From a virus, in IMG/VR virus record IMGVR_UViG_3300043395_002398, positions 1-24,961 of that record: DNA of 24,961 nucleotides. The stretch is one strand, 5' to 3'. The position numbers and the translations under genes were made by a program. Below the pieces are notes generated by a model. It was not told where the DNA came from. It did no database searches and saw nothing but the letters and a program-made list of their open reading frames with translations. This document shows, in pieces, positions 6,237 to 12,993 of this stretch (its first letter is position 1; each line of letters begins with the position of its first letter).

Positions 6237-6587
6237 CATACTGCCGACGTAATGTCCGCAAAATGCGGAAAAACGTACAGTGATCGCGTGCCAAGCGCAT
6301 GGACATATGGAACCAAGCTCCGCGAGATGCGAGAGCGCAGCGAACTAACGCAGAACGAAGCAGCGTCCCTAGTCGGGGTCCAGTTGGGAACGTACGGCGG
6401 GTGGGAGCGCGGGACCCAAAACCCGACCCTTGAAAACCTTCGCGCGGTGGCCGAGGCGTTTAGAATTGATCCGCGCGAGCTGGGCTATGAACCACCAAAG
6501 GGATGGGAGCTTGTCCCGTCCGACTGGATACGCAAAGAATTCACAGCCCTCAACGAGAAACTAGACAAGCTCATGGAACGAACGTGA
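6231..6587 (+). CDS. HTH repressor, CI-like lysogeny regulator candidate
   Basis: A protein of up to 118 residues with an XRE/HTH_3 domain at about 26-80 (YGTKLREMRERSELTQNEAASLVGV, turn, TYGGWERGTQNPTLENLRAVAEAF) and a helical C-terminus (RKEFTALNEKLDKLME) that could dimerise. There is no LexA/CI-type peptidase domain, so it would not be cleaved by RecA. The ATG at 6231 has GAGG 7 nt upstream. ATG 6252 and GTG 6288 are alternatives; 6288 gives the most typical HTH N-terminus and would put a palindrome just upstream. It is one of two coupled genes on the plus strand in an otherwise leftward block, diverging from the Cro-like gene, so it is the likely lysogeny repressor. Confidence 0.85.
   Translation: MQHTADVMSAKCGKTYSDRVPSAWTYGTKLREMRERSELTQNEAASLVGVQLGTYGGWERGTQNPTLENLRAVAEAFRIDPRELGYEPPKGWELVPSDWIRKEFTALNEKLDKLMERT
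6255..6269. promoter_or_regulatory. Operator-like inverted repeat TCCGCA-AAA-TGCGGA
   Basis: A perfect 6-bp inverted repeat around AAA. It is inside the frame if the repressor starts at 6231 or 6252 but upstream of it if the GTG at 6288 is used. It is a plausible autoregulatory operator; its half-sites differ from those of the repeat at 6198-6215, which would fit two different HTH proteins. Confidence 0.4.
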
Positions 6588-6835
6588 CGGACAACAACAC
6601 CGCGCTTCTCGCGAGCATCAACCGCCGACTTGGGTGGGTCCTTGCGCTTCTGCTTCTCTCGGCCCTTATTGGGATATCAGCAGGGATCTACACGACCATC
6701 GAAGCTGAGCAAGACACGCCGGCCAAAAAGAAGTCTGCTCCCAAGCCCGACGCCTCGCCGTACGACGAGTGCCTCGCTGACCCTGACACCACTGTCCAGC
6801 AGTGCCAGGACGAATACCCCGAGTTGGCGCCCTAG
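6584..6835 (+). CDS. One-TM protein cotranscribed with the repressor
   Basis: An 83-residue protein starting with GTG at 6584, overlapping the repressor stop by 4 nt (GTGA). Residues 1-15 are polar with RR at 14-15; about 17-40 (WVLALLLLSALIGISAGIYTTI) form one membrane helix. The rest is a lysine/proline-rich linker (TPAKKKSAPKPD) and an acidic tail with a cysteine pair (YDECLADPDTTVQQCQDE), probably outside the membrane and possibly disulphide-bonded. Expression with a lysogeny repressor suggests a prophage-expressed gene, such as superinfection exclusion or surface modification, but no family is recognised. Its stop is directly adjacent to the stop of the convergent minus-strand gene. Confidence 0.75.
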   Translation: MTDNNTALLASINRRLGWVLALLLLSALIGISAGIYTTIEAEQDTPAKKKSAPKPDASPYDECLADPDTTVQQCQDEYPELAP

Positions 6836-7045
6836 TTAGGCTACGTCCTGGCCGTAGTGGTCAACGCCCAAAATCAGTGTCTTCAGCTTACGCGCTGCCT
6901 GCGCTATCCCCATCGCATGCCGCTCAATCAGCTCAAGCTGCGCGACCGCCCGATCCTGGCAACTCAGCTTCGCGAACAGCTCGCCCACCAACTCATTCAG
7001 CTCAGAGTGCAGCACAACATCACCTACCCTGCCGAAATTTTCCAC
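6836..7045 (-). CDS. Small helical hypothetical protein at the end of the late operon
   Basis: A 69-residue frame with a GTG start at 7045 and no strong ribosome binding site. The sequence is convincingly protein-like and mostly helical (SELNELVGELFAKLSCQDRAVAQLELIERHAMGIAQAARKLKTLI), perhaps a short coiled coil. It lies 81 bp after the metallophosphoesterase, on the same strand, and its TAA at 6836 abuts the stop of the plus-strand membrane gene. No family is recognised. The 81-bp gap upstream makes it less certain than the coupled genes. Confidence 0.5.
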   Translation of the reverse strand: MENFGRVGDVVLHSELNELVGELFAKLSCQDRAVAQLELIERHAMGIAQAARKLKTLILGVDHYGQDVA

Positions 7046-7091
7046 ACACCGAGTACAATCGCCGGCCGGGCTCGCCGTGTTTCACTGGATT

Positions 7092-7111
7092 CTTGCAGTG
7101 TGCTTGCAGTG
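7092..7111. repeat. Direct repeat CTTGCAGTG x2
   Basis: CTTGCAGTG occurs at 7092-7100 and 7103-7111, an 11-bp period, in the 81-bp gap between two minus-strand genes. A CACTG at 7083-7087 is the inverse of the repeat's CAGTG. It could be a regulator binding site or a recombination site; nothing decides between them. Confidence 0.5.
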
Positions 7112-7126
7112 GGGCCTTCAGGTTCC

Positions 7127-8020
7127 CTAGGAATACAGCATTGGGGTGTGCATGCGCCCGCCGATAAGTAGGCTGTACCCGTTCTGCATCTTCGGTAGAT
7201 CATTCGTGTACTTATGCAAGTACGCCATACGGGACTGGTCCGCGATCATCCCACCGTCCACAATCATCTTGCCATTCGCAGCGAACCCCTGCGCCAAGTG
7301 GTGACGATGCGCGCCGTAGATGTGCTGCATCCACCGCTTCGCGAGCTTGTCTGGGTAAGCAAGCGGCAAGCGGCTATAGCTGCGCGTATGACACAACCGC
7401 CACTCACCCTCCTCAGTGTCCACAATCACATAATCCCGAGCGGTTACCTTGATGCGGTCGAGCTTCTCGGGCGGTAGGTCGCACAGCAGCATACGGATGC
7501 TTTTCTCGAACGACACGCGCGCTTTCTGTGCGTGATGCCGGTCGTGATTCCCGAACGTAACGATGATCTCTTTCACTACGTCCAGTGCTGTTTCTACCGC
7601 GTAGTGCAGGTGCTGCATCTCGGGGCCCATCCCCGCGCCAGCTTGTTTGTCTTCATGCTGCGCAAGGGCGTCCTGGTTGGTCATATCCCCGACAACTACC
7701 ATCCGCTCCAGGCCGTGCCTGTACGTGTCCTCAAGGTAGCGGTGAAACGTGTCGTAGTGAATGAGTGGCGCGTGCCAATCGTTCGATACGCTGAAGTCAC
7801 CTTCAAGGCGCAACTCCGCGTCCTCTATCGGAACTAGCGGTGGGGGTGGCGGGGCACGAAACGCGAACGCCGTGTGCGAGTGGCTGCCCTTGATTTGGTA
7901 CTTGTTCCCCCAGTGGCGCACTGTTGGCTCGGGGGTTTTGTTTGCGCGCGCCGCTCCGCTCAGACTACCGTGCTTCTGGACTTCGGCTCGAAGGGTTTCC
8001 TCGTCCCGATACCACGCCAC
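7127..8020 (-). CDS. Calcineurin-like metallophosphoesterase with N-terminal HTH
   Basis: A 297-residue protein. Residues about 5-45 look like a homeodomain-like HTH (LRAEVQKHGSLSGAARANKTPEPTVRHW). About 70-297 form a metallophosphoesterase with the metal-binding series DWH at 81-83, GD at 111-112, GNHD at 157-160, His211 in LCHTRSY and GAHRH at 237-240, so both metal sites look intact. The family cleaves phosphodiesters, from nucleases to nucleotide phosphatases; the HTH suggests that DNA is the target. The start is GTG 8020 with AGGGG 5 nt upstream. It lies after the lysis genes at the end of the late operon. The substrate cannot be told from sequence. Confidence 0.85.
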   Translation of the reverse strand: MAWYRDEETLRAEVQKHGSLSGAARANKTPEPTVRHWGNKYQIKGSHSHTAFAFRAPPPPPLVPIEDAELRLEGDFSVSNDWHAPLIHYDTFHRYLEDTYRHGLERMVVVGDMTNQDALAQHEDKQAGAGMGPEMQHLHYAVETALDVVKEIIVTFGNHDRHHAQKARVSFEKSIRMLLCDLPPEKLDRIKVTARDYVIVDTEEGEWRLCHTRSYSRLPLAYPDKLAKRWMQHIYGAHRHHLAQGFAANGKMIVDGGMIADQSRMAYLHKYTNDLPKMQNGYSLLIGGRMHTPMLYS

Positions 8021-8028
8021 ACAGACCC

Positions 8029-8253
8029 CTAACTGTTGTTGGACTTGGCCTCTAGCACATCTAGGCGGTCTTCCACACGATCAAATCGTCGATCAATCGC
8101 GTCACGCAGCGTCTTACCACCGTTTGGTTTCAGCTCGAAATGAACACGCCCGATACTGGCATCAAGACGCCGGCCGAACACAACGACCGCCAGCAGCACA
8201 ACCGCAGCGAGCAGCACACCCACCAACAGGACTGTGGAGTCCACACTACTCAC
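8029..8253 (-). CDS. Small membrane-anchored protein, lysis-region accessory
   Basis: A 74-residue protein with a GTG start at 8253, a few bases after the endolysin stop. Residues about 7-28 (TVLLVGVLLAAVVLLAVVVFG) are one membrane helix, followed by a charged stretch ending in a helix rich in Arg, Asp and Leu (IDRRFDRVEDRLDVLEAKS) that could form a coiled coil. Small one-TM proteins with this outline are frequent next to holin and endolysin genes in actinophages. It may be a second holin, a holin regulator or an antiholin. The family is not recognised with certainty. Confidence 0.7.
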   Translation of the reverse strand: MSSVDSTVLLVGVLLAAVVLLAVVVFGRRLDASIGRVHFELKPNGGKTLRDAIDRRFDRVEDRLDVLEAKSNNS

Positions 8254-8256
8254 CTG

Positions 8257-8733
8257 TCAGCCCGTCCACCGCGCGGGGCCGTCTGGGCGATGATCAACGT
8301 GAACAAACGCAGCGTACGTTCCGATACCGCCGCGACGAAACGCGCGGACCTTCTCAGCAAACGACGCGAGCACCGGGGGTGGTAGTTTGTATCGCCCCCC
8401 GTTCTTATAGATCACCACCGCGTTGATATCCGTAGCGCGACTCTGAGTGTGCTGACTGTTCGTTGCAGCGCCGGGAAGGGTGGCGTTATATTCGGGCGTG
8501 CGGTACCAGCTCGTCACGACAATGGATACGCGCGCCACGCGGCCCGCGCCGCCATAGCCGCGCTTGATCCTGCGGCGTAATCGGTTTAGGTAGATCGCTT
8601 GGCGTACGAGTCGACGCCGCTCAGTGCGTGTCGATGGTAGGGAGCGCTTGCCGTCCTTGCACCACACTTCGCTCCAGCGGAATCCGCGACGCGGCCCCTT
8701 GGTTCCGAACGCGCCGTACCGGCGCCGGATCAT
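8257..8733 (-). CDS. Peptidase M15 (YcbK/VanY-type) endolysin
   Basis: A 158-residue zinc peptidase of the M15 DD-peptidase family, expected to cut peptidoglycan peptide bridges at lysis. The zinc site is visible: SQHTQSRATD gives His95 and Asp102, and FVHVDHR gives His145, with the usual SWYRTPEYN segment before and RGGIGTYAAFVHVD around the last ligand. The first 60 residues are very rich in Arg and Lys and probably bind the anionic cell wall; no separate wall-binding domain is present. The ATG at 8733 overlaps the holin stop (ATGA). It could instead be a virion-associated lysin, but the neighbours favour lysis. Confidence 0.85.
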   Translation of the reverse strand: MIRRRYGAFGTKGPRRGFRWSEVWCKDGKRSLPSTRTERRRLVRQAIYLNRLRRRIKRGYGGAGRVARVSIVVTSWYRTPEYNATLPGAATNSQHTQSRATDINAVVIYKNGGRYKLPPPVLASFAEKVRAFRRGGIGTYAAFVHVDHRPDGPARWTG

Positions 8734-8909
8734 GCGACCCTCTTCAGGTACGCAGCCAGGCTACTCAAGAGTACCGTGAGCGCGCTCGCAACCTCAGGCG
8801 GAACACCTACACCGGCTTGCCCGAGCGACCACACGAGCACGACACTCGCCGCGCCCGCAGCGCCACCGGCTTTGACTTTTGGGTGCGGTGCCCTGGGGGA
8901 TTCGCTCAT
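8730..8909 (-). CDS. Holin-like small membrane protein
   Basis: A 59-residue protein if started at ATG 8909; in-frame starts at 8915 and 8921 are also possible and none has a strong ribosome binding site. Two hydrophobic segments, about 15-32 (AGGAAGAASVVLVWSLG) and 37-54 (VPPEVASALTVLLSSLAAYL), are joined by a short turn and end in a basic KRVA tail. The PPEVA...L...AAYLK pattern matches, from memory, a common actinophage holin family. It overlaps the M15 endolysin by 4 nt, the standard holin-endolysin order. Holins form membrane lesions that release or activate the endolysin. Confidence 0.75.
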   Translation of the reverse strand: MSESPRAPHPKVKAGGAAGAASVVLVWSLGQAGVGVPPEVASALTVLLSSLAAYLKRVA

Positions 8910-8942
8910 GCACATGAGCACACCCGCGCGAGGGGTAACTAC

Positions 8943-9758
8943 CTAGTACAAATCAACCCAGTATGGCTGGTTGAAAGCACCCGCCGCCGTTTCGCTGGCG
9001 TCCAGGTCTGTTTGCCCGGTAACTGCGTACCCCATCGCCTGGGACATCGCCGCAGGTAGGCCGAGCCCATACGACGCGCGCAGCCCAAGCGTTGGTACGG
9101 TACCAGCCACAGACCAATCAGCAAACAAAGCAACGTAGTAGAGGCCCGGCACCGCGTCATACGTCGCTGAAAACGCCTTCTTTGTGAACGTGTCAGCTGT
9201 CCCTTTGAAGAGGGTCGTGTCGTTGGATGAAGACGCCACGCGCGTGAGCGTGCCACCAGAATACGTGTAGAGCCCGACCTTTGCGGTCGTCATGGTACTG
9301 GTACCCGATACGCGCTGCAAAAAATACACGCCCGTGATCGTCGCGCGGTATGGCAGGTACACCGCCTGGTAGATGACCTTGCCATCAACGAGCGCAACGG
9401 ACGCGCCGCTGGCCTCGTCAATTGGACAGCTCATGCAGAGCCCGTCGTACCCCAGGGCGCGCATCAGCGTCTGCTCCCCAACCGCCTGGGGGTAGCCATA
9501 GTTCAAGCCGTCTGTGTCGTTTGCGTGCGCGTTGGCGTAGAGCACCTGCCCAGCCGTACCCAGCGACACCGTGGAGGGTGTTCCCGCTGCGCTTGCGCTA
9601 AGCAAATCTCCCTTCGCTGCGAACCGTGTTTTACTCACTGCGGTACGCAGCGCAACCTCCGCTGCGCGCAAGCGACGACGATCCCCGAGTAGCGCGCTGT
9701 TTGTTGCGTTCTCGGCGGGTGGCGCCAAGGCATTCCTGATGAATTTTACACGGCTCAT
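8943..9758 (-). CDS. Tail fibre / receptor-binding-like minor tail protein
   Basis: A 271-residue protein whose ATG at 9758 overlaps the stop of the Gp37-like gene (ATGA). Residues 1-45 contain a helical stalk (RRRLRAAEVALRTAVS). About 46-85 carry the fibre-type motif AAKGDLLSASAAGTPSTVSLGTAGQVLYA with a GLNYG end, seen in many phage fibre tips. The C-terminal 180 residues are beta-rich (Tyr, Thr, Gly, Ser), with GKVIYQAVYLPYRATITGVYF and a GTLTRVASSS segment, likely a jelly-roll carbohydrate-binding head. Its place between baseplate genes and lysis genes fits a host-recognition protein. No enzymatic motif is seen, and the receptor is unknown. Confidence 0.75.
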   Translation of the reverse strand: MSRVKFIRNALAPPAENATNSALLGDRRRLRAAEVALRTAVSKTRFAAKGDLLSASAAGTPSTVSLGTAGQVLYANAHANDTDGLNYGYPQAVGEQTLMRALGYDGLCMSCPIDEASGASVALVDGKVIYQAVYLPYRATITGVYFLQRVSGTSTMTTAKVGLYTYSGGTLTRVASSSNDTTLFKGTADTFTKKAFSATYDAVPGLYYVALFADWSVAGTVPTLGLRASYGLGLPAAMSQAMGYAVTGQTDLDASETAAGAFNQPYWVDLY

Positions 9759-10789
9759 GCTTCGTTCAGATCCAGGTGAATGGTTTCGTTATCGTTCTCA
9801 TCCAAATCACAGTGCAGTTGCACGATGCGGAACTTTCCATAGATGTCTGCCGAGGGAATGCTGAGTGTCACGGTGTCTCCGACCCAGTACGAGCCCCAAG
9901 GGAGTGATAGGTGGTCGCGCGAAAGGCGTACGCGCGGGATTGCCTGCGGGTGGTCGCGCTCTACGATTGCGTTATCGACCCATTCTTGGAGGTTCGTGGT
10001 TTCGCTTATCGAGTCGGAAACCTGGACGCTAATCTCGCGTCGCCCGTACTGCGCCTGGGCGGTTGCGTCCGTGGCGGTAAATACTGCTGTGGTTTCCGCG
10101 CCAACAATCCGAAAATCAGTACCAATCTGTCCGGGGCTGGTATCCCATACGAACTGGTACGTGTCGACGTTCACGCCATACTGGAGGGTAAGTAGGCCGC
10201 TCTTGTCCTCGCCGCGCTGCGGGTAGTAGCAGCGAAACCGGCGGCCAGCGTCGATCCCGAAATCAAACCCGCTAGACCGTTCAGACAGCGCTATAATTGC
10301 ATCGAGAATGTCGGTGTCCTGCTCAAAGGTAACGCTCTTTGTGGGGTCGGTTGTGGGCGCCCCGAAATCCGTGATCCCGTAGGCGCTGGCACCTGTTCGC
10401 GCCTGGAAGGTGTTTATCAGTCCCCAAGCTATTCGGCTTTGTGCCGTTGTCGCATATGACGTTGCCGCGTACGCTGTGCCAAGCTGGAGGTAAGAGAGGA
10501 TCCCTAGCCACCCAAGTTCGATGCGCTCTCCGCTCTCATCCCCTGCTGGCGCGACGTTCGTGAGCTGGAATACGCTCTCGATTGGTGTTCCGTCACGGTA
10601 GATGACAAGCTCAGAATCGCCACCCTTGCGAATGATTTGGCGTGCTGGGCTGGCGTCGTCTGGACGGATCGTTCCGCGTGCTTCGGGGGGGCGGTTGATC
10701 GGGATACTGAAACCGCGACTCGTGAGGTTTTCAAGCTCGCCATAGGGCGTACCGTTTCGCGCCTGTATGACCCACTGGTACTGTGCCAT
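9755..10789 (-). CDS. Gp37-like (ReqiPepy6-type) tail/baseplate protein
   Basis: A 344-residue protein. I chose ATG 10789, which overlaps the stop of the distal tail gene by one base (TGATG); the open frame upstream overlaps that gene. The sequence is beta-rich and begins with YQWVIQARNGTPYGELENLTS, followed by FSIPINRPPEARGTIRP, as in siphovirus Gp37-type proteins that form the baseplate hub. Later parts include a helical insert (QSRIAWGLINTFQARTGAS) and a C-terminal ligand-like strand region (WGSYWVGDTVTLSIPS, KFRIVQLHCDLDENDNETI). It would sit under the distal tail protein as the hub. It lacks a recognisable lytic domain. The family call is from memory of the pattern and is moderately firm. 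Confidence 0.75.
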   Translation of the reverse strand: MAQYQWVIQARNGTPYGELENLTSRGFSIPINRPPEARGTIRPDDASPARQIIRKGGDSELVIYRDGTPIESVFQLTNVAPAGDESGERIELGWLGILSYLQLGTAYAATSYATTAQSRIAWGLINTFQARTGASAYGITDFGAPTTDPTKSVTFEQDTDILDAIIALSERSSGFDFGIDAGRRFRCYYPQRGEDKSGLLTLQYGVNVDTYQFVWDTSPGQIGTDFRIVGAETTAVFTATDATAQAQYGRREISVQVSDSISETTNLQEWVDNAIVERDHPQAIPRVRLSRDHLSLPWGSYWVGDTVTLSIPSADIYGKFRIVQLHCDLDENDNETIHLDLNEA

Positions 10790-12993
10790 CAGAGGCGCGC
10801 CTCGCGGAAGCTGTACGCCAGGTCCTGAAGGCTGCCCTCGTCGATAGTTGTGGTACCGACTGGTATGTTGAACCATTCCGTCATCGCGGGTTCGATGACG
10901 TAGCCGCCGTAGTTCTCAAATGTTGCGCTGGCGGCGCTGGCGGCGTACAGGTCTGCGACCTGTTGCTTTGTGAGCGCCTGCGCGTACAGTGCGACGTTAT
11001 CTATCTTACCGTCGATGTAGGCGTTACCGCCCCCGTCAGTGACGCGCCCAATTGTGAAGGCGCTGCTAGCTGTGACCGGGCTGAAGACCGCTCCGGCGTT
11101 CGTGAACGAGATCGCTACCTGCAACTCGCCGTCGATGTACAGGCGTGGGCCGTCCTCGCCCATAACCGCGACAATGTGGTACCACGTTGCGGCATCGAGC
11201 GCCGTGAACGCTTGCAGCGAACCCTCTGTTGTACCCGAGCCAGTCCACCACTGCAACACTAGCGAGTTGCCAGAACGCCGCAGTGACCAGCCCGTGTATG
11301 CGCCGCCATTGTTGCGGAACGATCCAGCTATCGCGCCAGCGCCCGAGGCGTCATCGAATAGGCACCACGCCTCGATACTGAACACCGCGGGATTCAACGC
11401 CGCAGCGAACGGCACGGTCACATACTCAGACGAGGCGTCGTCAAAGCTGGTAGAAACAATGCTTGAAGCGTGCCCGCTCTGGTTTAGTGTCGGGGTGTTT
11501 GTGTACGTCCCGTCGTACGATGATGTGCCTTCGCAATTGTCGGCTGTGGTGCCGCTCGTTTCGTTGAGGCGCCAATACGCGATTGGATCGAACAGCTTCA
11601 GGCGTCCGTTGTGGTACGTTGTTGTCCAGTCCGCGGTGCGGTCCCCGGTTCGTACTACAACCACATCGCTACCGGATAGGCGGTCGAGAATGAATCCGAT
11701 CTGGCCGCCCGTGTCGGCTGCGATCCGATCAATCTCCACGCTGGGCAAGCCCGATTGCATTGTGCATGTGAGGGTCACTGGCGCCTCACACTGCCCGCCG
11801 TTACTGATTGCAACGCCAGCGCCGCTACCCGACTCTGGATAGTCGTGGTAGATGCGCGGATCAGACGCGCGAAGCACAACCGTATACGGGCAGGCGCCAA
11901 GCCCCACATGATCACCGAAACGAACTGGATCAATCACGCGACAAGTGGAATGCTCGTACCCGGTTGTGTCGTTATTGGCGACCTCCCCGGACCCGCGCCG
12001 ATACAGCTGCAAAATCTGGTCCGTGGTAAGGGGCGTGTTGAACAGCAGAACGTCATCAATCTTGCCGTTGAACGGTGCAACGATCGCTTCGTCGTACGCG
12101 CCGATAAAGAAATCGTCGGTACTGTTTGCCACGAACGTATCGGTGCTGGTACCTACAGACGCGCCGTTGATATAGAACGTCAGAGTGGTGCCGTCATACT
12201 TCAACGCAAGGTGAAACCACTCCCCGACAGTGGCGGCGGTGCTGCTAACGACCGCAGCGGACTGGCCGCCAGCGTCGTAGAGCGTTGCAGACCATACGTT
12301 TGCGGCGGTGGCGTAGAGCCTCCACCCTGCTGTGGAGCCTGCGTTTCTGGCGCCACACACGCCGCGTGATGTGCCAGCGCCACCGTCAACGCACGCCCAC
12401 GCCGACACCGTAAACGTCGACGGGTTCAGCGCCGCCGCGTACGCCACCTGCACATAGTCGCCCGTTCCATCAAAATCAATGCACGTATCCTCATCCGCGG
12501 TTATTGCCCCCTCGCTTCCGAGCGTGGGGTTGCCGGCAATGGTTCCCGTGTATGAGCCAGTTGCGGACAGCGCTGACGTTCCCGAACTCTCTCCGAGTCT
12601 CCAATACGCAACGGGCGAAAGATCGTTCGCGTACTCGTAGAAAGAAGACTCAACCGAGCTGGTTGGATCGGGAACCTTTAGCAGCCCCTCGGTGGAGTTG
12701 TGCGCGAAGATCGCGGCGAGATCGCGTTTCCTGCTTTGCACGTCCTCCCATGACGCTCCGTACACCATCCCATTGATGGTGATGGTGCGTCCTCCGGCAA
12801 GGAGCGCGTCAGCGCGCTCCCCATCGCGCCCTGCGAGTTGTTCGCGAACGTCGCGCAGTTCGTATCCACCCTCCCAGCCTTCTATGCTGTCGATGCTTAT
12901 GCCGACGTTTTTTCGGAAGAGGCTGATGGTGTTTACGGCCGCGCCGTCGAAATACACTACGTCTCTGTCTGCGCGGGGCTGGTAGGCGGGCAT
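10789..12993 (-). CDS. Distal tail protein with two inserted LamG domains
   Basis: A 734-residue protein right after the tape measure. Residues 1-110 resemble the N-terminal belt domain of distal tail (Dit) proteins (DVVYFDGAAVNTISLF, GRTITINGMVYG, SRKRDLAAIF). LamG/concanavalin-like domains lie at about 125-333 (PVAYWRL, YVQVAYAAALNPSTFTVSAW, YDGTTLTFYINGASVG, GKIDDVLLFNTPLTTDQI) and 467-685 (PIAYWRL, YVTVPFAAALNPAVFSIEAW, LYIDGELQVAIS, GKIDNVALYAQALTKQQV). They are clearly homologous to each other. Between and after them Dit-type sequence resumes (PYTVVLRASDPRIYHD; the C-terminus EGSLQDLAYSFREARL), so both domains look inserted in loops. They likely bind host-surface sugars. The ATG follows the tape-measure TAA directly. 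Most Dit proteins are 250-500 residues, so this is large. Confidence 0.82.
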   Translation of the reverse strand: MPAYQPRADRDVVYFDGAAVNTISLFRKNVGISIDSIEGWEGGYELRDVREQLAGRDGERADALLAGGRTITINGMVYGASWEDVQSRKRDLAAIFAHNSTEGLLKVPDPTSSVESSFYEYANDLSPVAYWRLGESSGTSALSATGSYTGTIAGNPTLGSEGAITADEDTCIDFDGTGDYVQVAYAAALNPSTFTVSAWACVDGGAGTSRGVCGARNAGSTAGWRLYATAANVWSATLYDAGGQSAAVVSSTAATVGEWFHLALKYDGTTLTFYINGASVGTSTDTFVANSTDDFFIGAYDEAIVAPFNGKIDDVLLFNTPLTTDQILQLYRRGSGEVANNDTTGYEHSTCRVIDPVRFGDHVGLGACPYTVVLRASDPRIYHDYPESGSGAGVAISNGGQCEAPVTLTCTMQSGLPSVEIDRIAADTGGQIGFILDRLSGSDVVVVRTGDRTADWTTTYHNGRLKLFDPIAYWRLNETSGTTADNCEGTSSYDGTYTNTPTLNQSGHASSIVSTSFDDASSEYVTVPFAAALNPAVFSIEAWCLFDDASGAGAIAGSFRNNGGAYTGWSLRRSGNSLVLQWWTGSGTTEGSLQAFTALDAATWYHIVAVMGEDGPRLYIDGELQVAISFTNAGAVFSPVTASSAFTIGRVTDGGGNAYIDGKIDNVALYAQALTKQQVADLYAASAASATFENYGGYVIEPAMTEWFNIPVGTTTIDEGSLQDLAYSFREARL

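Noticed and set aside
5775-6239. Longer upstream start for the small one-TM gene, overlapping the Cro-like gene
   Set aside because: The upstream part is antisense-like in composition and overlaps the HTH gene in another frame; the ATG at 5936 with an ATGA overlap explains the real gene.
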